DNA of 52,849 nt from Zygophlyctis sp. KS116 (lineage: Eukaryota > Chytridiomycota), in the NCBI GenBank assembly GCA_054661495.1, contig BAAFSQ010000049.1, forward strand, positions 1-52,849. Reading direction: 5' to 3'. Made by a program: the position numbers and the translations under genes. The notes beneath the pieces are model-generated. The model was not told where the DNA came from. It saw nothing but the letters and a program-made list of their open reading frames with translations, and did not search any database. Each line of letters begins with the position of its first letter. Position 1 is the stretch's first letter. Shown here in pieces: positions 48,020 through 52,849 of the stretch.

Positions 48020-48878
48020 CTAACCATTATAAGTCTTCCACCAAAGTTCATTGATTTTCCTAAAAGGTGCCTGCTCTTGACAATCAAAACTGGGATCATT
48101 CCATGGTTTCTCGAGAATAAAATGAATATTGCGAATCACATCCATGTCCCACAATTTAGGATGCTGAATCTGTATTGTTTTAAGCGTATTATACATAAAA
48201 TGCAATTTAATCGTGGAGCCTTTAAAATAATCGTTCAGAAAATCTTGATCAGCAAAAATCCATTCGGAGATATTCTCCTTGAGTGCAATGTAATTCTCCA
48301 TATTAGAAAATATTTTGCTGTCAGGCCGCAAAACAAACAGCCCAGAATTGAAGTAAAAATCATTTGATTCATGATGCTCAGAATTGCTAAAGGGGCAGTT
48401 ACTGGGCACCCAATGATTCGGATACGATGTATTCTTACTTGGATTACAGATACACGCTAACTATTAGTATGATACAAATACCCGGACATGCAGCTAATTT
48501 ATAATCCAAAGGGAGCTGATCAAAAATATCATCAATATTTTGAATTATCAACATATCAGAATCAAGCCAACAGAGCATTTCTGCTCGAATAGTCCAACAT
48601 AACAGCTTATGCCAAACATCCGAGAAGCGATCAAATGCATAACTAGTTTTGCATGATGATGGAAGAGAATACTTTTCTATTGGAAAGCATATCAAATTTG
48701 GTTCATCCTTTAACGAAGCGACTGAAACGTTTGGAGTGGTTAATAGGATGAGCTTGTATTTTGAATTTACTGCCCGGAGAGACTTTAGTAATACATGTGC
48801 CCCCTTCATATATTCCTCTCTTGTGATGCAAGTTATCCAGTATCGTTGCTCTGGAGAAATATCGGCTGTGGAACTCAT
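48020..48878 (-). CDS. Glycosyltransferase family 8 (glycogenin/galactinol-synthase-like)
   Basis: Retaining glycosyltransferase using a nucleotide sugar and a divalent metal. Exons 48878-48482 and 48456-48020 around a 25-nt intron give 277 aa. Family marks are the opening YWITCITREEYMKGAHVLLKSLRAV, the metal-binding D-S-D at 106-108 in CWLDSDMLIIQNID, PACICNPSKN...PNHWVPSNCPF spanning the intron, and YFNSGLFVLRP then FADQDFLNDYF. ATG 48878 is used because the upstream extension lacks an ATG. The CNP-HW-NCPF wording resembles fungal and plant GT8 enzymes rather than animal glycogenin; no C-terminal glycogen-synthase binding tail is present. Acceptor unknown. Confidence 0.9.
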
Positions 48879-48964
48879 GCAACTGTATTTGACACCAAAG
48901 CTTATGAATTTGTCCGACAATTCTTGTCCGACTTTGAATTTATCAAATACTTTAAATAATAATA

Positions 48965-51879
48965 TCAGCCAGATTTGTTGACTTTTAGCTGTAAATCAGC
49001 AATACGCTTTCGATTGTCTAGTAACTGCTCTTTTCTTTGATTCCACTGATTTTCCAAAGCCTTAAAAAGTTCTGACCCATTTTTAGATTCTTGCTTTGGA
49101 ATTCTATCTAAAGATGCCAAATTTCCAATAGCTTTTGCTCGAACATCATTTTCTAGTGCTTGAATTCTAGCTTTACGATCAGAGAGATATTGATCTTCTC
49201 CAGTCATCTTATTCCACCATGTTTCAAGCATATCATTAGTCTTTAAATTTGCAGACTCCCAAGCTTGCTTATCTTTAGCAAGCTCAGTAGTAAGTCGAGT
49301 CATTTCTTGGGCAACTGTTCGTTTTTCTAAATACTCTTCTTCATCCTTTCGGATCCTTTCTCTCATCTTTGTCTGATAATTGATAATAAACTCTGGATAC
49401 TGATTAAATACTGGGTATTGACTACGCAAAAGAGGTTTGAAAGGCTGTAAAAACGAACTAGGAGAGACGTTAGTTGGAGTACTAGCTTGCAAATCATAAG
49501 CGGTGATAAGAAGCTTTGAAATATTGACAGAATTACGTCTTTGAAAAAAATACTACTGTCAGAGATAATATTTACAGTAAAATCATCCGTATTATTAACC
49601 TCTAGCAGTGCCCCTCGAAAATATTTTACATATGCGATTATCAAATAATACATGAAAGAAGGCTGATTGGAAACCAAGTGGTCCCATAATCGCAGCCAGT
49701 CATCAAGAATAAATAGCTCTGAAAATAAAGTATGCATAGGAAGCCAGCCATAAATCTAAAGAATAATTACATTGTATTAATTACCTGACTGGTCACCTGA
49801 TAAAGCTTGAAATGATTCAAAATTTCAGGATCATGATAAGAAAGCAAATCTTCTAACACATCTAGACATTCGATAGGAGGATTCGGATAATATTCCCACC
49901 ATTTTTGACACCAGTTTGCTATACAACATTATGAATATTTTTAATTACTTATAATAGTCATAAGGACTTCAATTCCGGAAAAAAGGTCTTTACTAAAGAG
50001 TCGAACAAAAGGAAAAACCATTGCCGGCAAATAATCCAAATTTTCAAAGATAGGAGACCAATGGGCAAGAATAGATAGAATTCTACAAATAAGATGGTAA
50101 GTCAATTACTTCTCCATCGACCTTGATAGAGATTCACTCTTTAATGGAAATTTACGCCGAAACTCACGAACCTGACTATGCAGTCCCATTTGAAGCATTG
50201 ATTCATAAGATTCACGATTTTCTGGCAAACGCAATAAAAACCGCCATATCATCGTTCTAGCAGTAAGAATAATAGATTGATACCGATGCTTTTCAGGATA
50301 AGTTCCATAGTAACTGAGAAATCCACGTAATTTGGGACGATTCAAAATTTTACTATCTTGCTATGAAGATTAGAATATGGAAAAACCTTTGATTCAATCA
50401 ATTCAAAAAATGTCTGTGGCTGCTTCACTTTTACAGAGACCCTTGAGGCAGGCTTAACCTCCATAGCTATGGCATAAAATTCATAAAAAAATTACGGAGT
50501 GATTCCTAAATATTTAATAATGAAAAAAGTACCTCGACAGTCTCCAAAGCATCTGGATCAATTTCTATTTGAGCATTCTTTAAATTTAATTTTTTTGATT
50601 TACAGGGATTCCAAGAACTGGATCTAGAGCGAGTAAACACGCTTCATATTTGGAAGATCCTAGAATAGTCGCAATTGTACATCCATCAGGAGATATAGCA
50701 AAATTAAAAAACTATGTATAAAAAATTAAAACCTTACTGTATGCTTTCCTTGCATCTGTCCTATAAATTTAGCAGCTACAGTTTCAATAAATATTAGAAT
50801 CCCATTATTTGACAATAATGCCGCAATCTTAAGTTTTAGAAATTCCAATTACTTTTGTATTTCCCAAAAAACTAATTTGAGAAATAATCTGATCTTCAAA
50901 CGAAGGTATAACAATCTCATGCAACAATCTTTTCTCTATTATATTCCATATATACAGAGTAGAGGCTCTAATAATTTAATAATTCAAATTACAATCCAGA
51001 ATAAGCCAATATTTCACCATCATTACTAATTGAAAAATAACTTGACCTATCTATTGAAAGCAAAGAAGAATTCAATTGTACGTTATCTAGATAATTTGAT
51101 CCAATTATTTGCTCTAAAGTCAATTTCCATTGAATTGTAAAAGTATCCAAAAACCAAACAAAAATACTACCATCTGAAAAAGCCGTAACAATAGACATTC
51201 CATCTGGAGTAAAAGAAGCTTGTTGAACTCCACAATCATTCCCAGTCAATAATCTTTTTCTAACCCATTCCTACTATTAAAGTTTAATAAATATACTTCT
51301 GTATCCCATAGTAATGCTTCACTCGTAGAAGAAGAAATTGCAAAAGATTTACTTGAATGAATTGCCAAATGCCTTGGTTCATTATGATGAAAAGCAGGTA
51401 ATTTAGCCACCAACTGATTAGAATCTACATTATAACAAAGCAGTGTATTATCAGCCAAACCTTTATATTATTCCCAAATTCCTACCAATTAGTAATTCCC
51501 TCCTTCTTTTTTCACTAAATCCAAGACAAGTAATTCTAACACCAGTCCTTGCGACTACCCAGAATCTATTTCTCATAAAATCCAGACAATAAACGTGTCC
51601 TCTTTCATCCCCCATAGCCATTGGAAAATTGTAAGTGCCTTTTACTCTTCCAGTTATAATTTTGTCTGCATCAGGTAGACTATAAGCTGCATTTTCTTGA
51701 CCGAATGCAATAACTGACCAAGAGACTCCCTTCCCAGCCTTCCCAGCCTTTGGAATCGCCGTGTCGAGCAATTTTAACAGCGTCCCATTCCTTGAATGAC
51801 TCTGAATAATCTTTCTATATTCCACTGGTTTCCACAAGTCCCCTCCCTTGACGTCTCCCATATAAACACTTCTACTCAT
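48965..51879 (-). CDS. TBC1D31: TBC1D31 (WDR67): WD40 plus TBC domain, centriolar satellite protein
   Basis: Fifteen exons (51879-51486, 51460-51297, 51270-50993, 50967-50853, 50827-50738, 50711-50604, 50577-50533, 50505-50496, 50466-50387, 50360-50284, 50256-50110, 50082-49949, 49918-49785, 49755-49576, 49552-48965) join in frame to 847 aa. N-terminal WD40 blades (GDERGHVYCLDF, LLIGLADNTLLCYN, ALLWDTEEWVRKR) precede the TBC region: FLSYYGTYPEKHR|TMIWRFLLRLPEN, ILAHWSPIFENLDYLP and NWCQKWWEYYPNPPIE. Then QYPVFNQYPEFIINYQ leads into a coiled-coil tail shorter than in human (1,066 aa). No Rab-GAP Arg/Gln fingers are evident, as in the animal protein, which acts at centriolar satellites in ciliogenesis. 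Exon 8 is a 10-nt micro-exon. Confidence 0.92.
50496..50505 (-). other. TBC1D31: 10-nt micro-exon of TBC1D31
   Basis: On the minus strand GAATCACTCC lies between a 27-nt intron (50506-50532) and a 29-nt intron (50467-50495), both GT...AG. It contributes E-S-L-P across its junctions. Skipping it throws the next exon out of frame, and retaining either intron gives a stop. Support from homology is weaker here than for the KATNAL2 micro-exon because the linker is poorly conserved. Confidence 0.7.
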
Positions 51880-51941
51880 TGAGCTATCGGTTTAATTCCT
51901 AAAATTTTCGGTAGATTTACCAGTTTCTAGCAATTGAGAGC

Positions 51942-52475
51942 ATGGAAACTATATTTTCTCTAAATCCACTCATCTTCCCCAATCCAAGACATGCAATCTC
52001 AAAAAAAGACTTTAAAACTAGAGATATTTATTATATTCTAGACTCTAAAAGGGAATTTCCATTTAATCATTCTATAGAATCTCAAAAGTACAATTTATAC
52101 TTGAGAATTGAACCAATGGACTATATTAAATCAGTTTTAGAGTTTCTATTTAGAAATTATTCTAGAAAATCTCAAATCTCAAATCCAGTTTCTATTAGAG
52201 TTTCAGAAATTCTAGATTCTTACTCTAGAGTTGAATTTACTTTAGAGAATTTATTAAATCTAAATTTTGAATCTTATTTAGTAGATCGGACTCCAGGACT
52301 AGTAGGAGTTGTTATTAATCTATCTAGACTATTAGATTCTTTAGAGTATAAAACTCTATTATCTAGACATGTTAATAAACTATTAGGGATTTGTAGGATC
52401 AAGGATGTATCTGATAGACTTCGGATACCTAGGAGTTTTGTGCTTTATGGGTTTTTATTGAAAATGGGAGAGTAA
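51942..52475 (+). CDS. Unknown 177-aa protein
   Basis: Single-exon ORF starting at ATG 51942, divergent from TBC1D31 across 62 nt. I do not recognise it. The sequence looks like a folded, mixed alpha/beta soluble protein: PRHAISKKDFKTRDIYYILD near the start, an amphipathic segment (DYIKSVLEFLFRNYSRK), and leucine-rich helices near the C-terminus (VGVVINLSRLLDSLEYKTLL). No cysteine motif, signal peptide or membrane span is present. Codon use (AGA, TTA, CTA, TCT) resembles the neighbours, so it looks like a native gene. Confidence 0.65.
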   Translation: METIFSLNPLIFPNPRHAISKKDFKTRDIYYILDSKREFPFNHSIESQKYNLYLRIEPMDYIKSVLEFLFRNYSRKSQISNPVSIRVSEILDSYSRVEFTLENLLNLNFESYLVDRTPGLVGVVINLSRLLDSLEYKTLLSRHVNKLLGICRIKDVSDRLRIPRSFVLYGFLLKMGE

Positions 52476-52496
52476 TAGATTTTATTTTACTTTTAT

Positions 52497-52530
52497 TTTA
52501 TGGATTCTACTAATTTATGGATTCTACTAA
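52497..52530. repeat. 17-bp tandem repeat in a 236-nt spacer
   Basis: TTTATGGATTCTACTAA occurs twice in a row (52497-52513, 52514-52530). Nearby, TACTAATTATACAAAATG and TACTAATTTTACAAAATG are further near-copies about 50 nt apart. The spacer (52476-52711) is very AT-rich and holds no ORF I can support. Confidence 0.8.
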
Positions 52531-52711
52531 TTATACAAAATGTTTAAGTAATTTAAGTAATTTTAAAAATAATACTAATTTTACAAAATGTGGAACTACT
52601 ATAGATAGGGAGGGATCCGGTCAATGTTGAAAGAAAAATCTAGAGCTGATCCATGACAATGTAATCACGTGTACGGGTCTTTTGCCGATCATAAAAATTT
52701 TCTTGGTAAAA

Positions 52712-52849
52712 ATGTCGAAAAGCGAAGAAAACTCATCCATGGACGCTTACTATCATGACTACAATTCTCAACTGAGTCAGTTAAAGAAGAAACATTTAGC
52801 AGAGACTCAGGCTCTAGAACAAAAGTTGCTCATGCAAAAACAAGAGTTG
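52712..52849 (+). CDS. Start of a coiled-coil protein, 3' partial
   Basis: ATG at 52712 opens a frame running off the window (46 codons seen). It begins MSKSEENSSMDAYYHDYNSQ and continues into an LKKKHLAETQALEQKLLMQK-type amphipathic helix, which predicts a coiled coil. Too little is visible to name it. No in-frame stop or intron donor is reached. Confidence 0.55.
   Translation, partial: MSKSEENSSMDAYYHDYNSQLSQLKKKHLAETQALEQKLLMQKQEL

Noticed and set aside
50106-50345. Independent 79-aa gene on the minus strand.
   Set aside because: Its sequence is the start of the TBC domain of TBC1D31 and it contains an unspliced 27-nt intron.

Overview
ORGANISM. This is an AT-rich, very compact eukaryotic window that uses the standard code, with TAA, TAG and TGA all ending genes. 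The gene content points to a flagellated, early-diverging fungus of the chytrid/Cryptomycota grade (Rozella-like is my best guess, by inference). It combines a white-collar-type LOV/PAS protein, RAD6, a BIG/Sec7 Arf-GEF and plant-like secreted LRR proteins with genes found only in ciliated or flagellated lineages (Tectonic, KATNAL2, TBC1D31). A Crinkler-type nuclease-kinase effector at the left edge fits the same group. Most apparent breaks between ORFs are not pseudogene damage. They are ultra-short spliceosomal introns. I resolved 93 introns by hand from reading frame and family alignment: 92 are 23-33 nt and one is 53 nt, all GT...AG, and every spliced CDS stays in frame.

LAYOUT. 1-3110 (+): the partial Crinkler-type gene, then a PGM2-family phosphohexo/pentomutase. 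3103-19069 (-): cytoplasmic dynein heavy chain (24 exons, 4,423 aa), a coiled-coil protein and RAD6. 19146-22751 (+): mitochondrial DNA polymerase gamma and a small three-exon profilin. 22732-24337 (-): a TPR-like protein and proteasome subunit beta-4. 24415-29413 (+): an unknown protein with a cysteine cluster, KATNAL2, and two secreted LRR proteins. 29478-31432 (-): Tectonic. 31556-33359 (+): a low-complexity, probably nuclear protein. 33479-34315 (-): a DHHC palmitoyltransferase. 34583-48014 (+): the LOV/PAS protein, a UBC6-type membrane E2 and two tandem BIG/Sec7 Arf-GEF paralogs. 48020-51879 (-): a GT8 glycosyltransferase and TBC1D31. 51942-52849 (+): an unknown 177-aa protein and the start of a coiled-coil gene cut by the window end.

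HOW IT FITS TOGETHER. Most genes are housekeeping: glycogen/pentose metabolism, microtubule motor, ubiquitin-proteasome, mtDNA replication, Golgi Arf activation, actin. Three flagellar/centrosomal genes lie within about 27 kb but are not one operon. Neighbours are often 5-36 nt apart, and two convergent pairs overlap in coding sequence. No gene-free stretch exceeds 300 nt. I saw no tRNA, rRNA, CRISPR array, transposon or virus-like element.

MOST UNUSUAL. (1) The uniformly 23-33 nt introns. (2) Two 10-nt micro-exons, in KATNAL2 and TBC1D31. (3) LRR genes built from exons of exactly 72 nt, one 24-residue repeat each, with phase-2 introns. (4) Tandem BIG paralogs that share some intron positions but differ at others. 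(5) An AGGGT/ACCCT motif in three divergent promoters.
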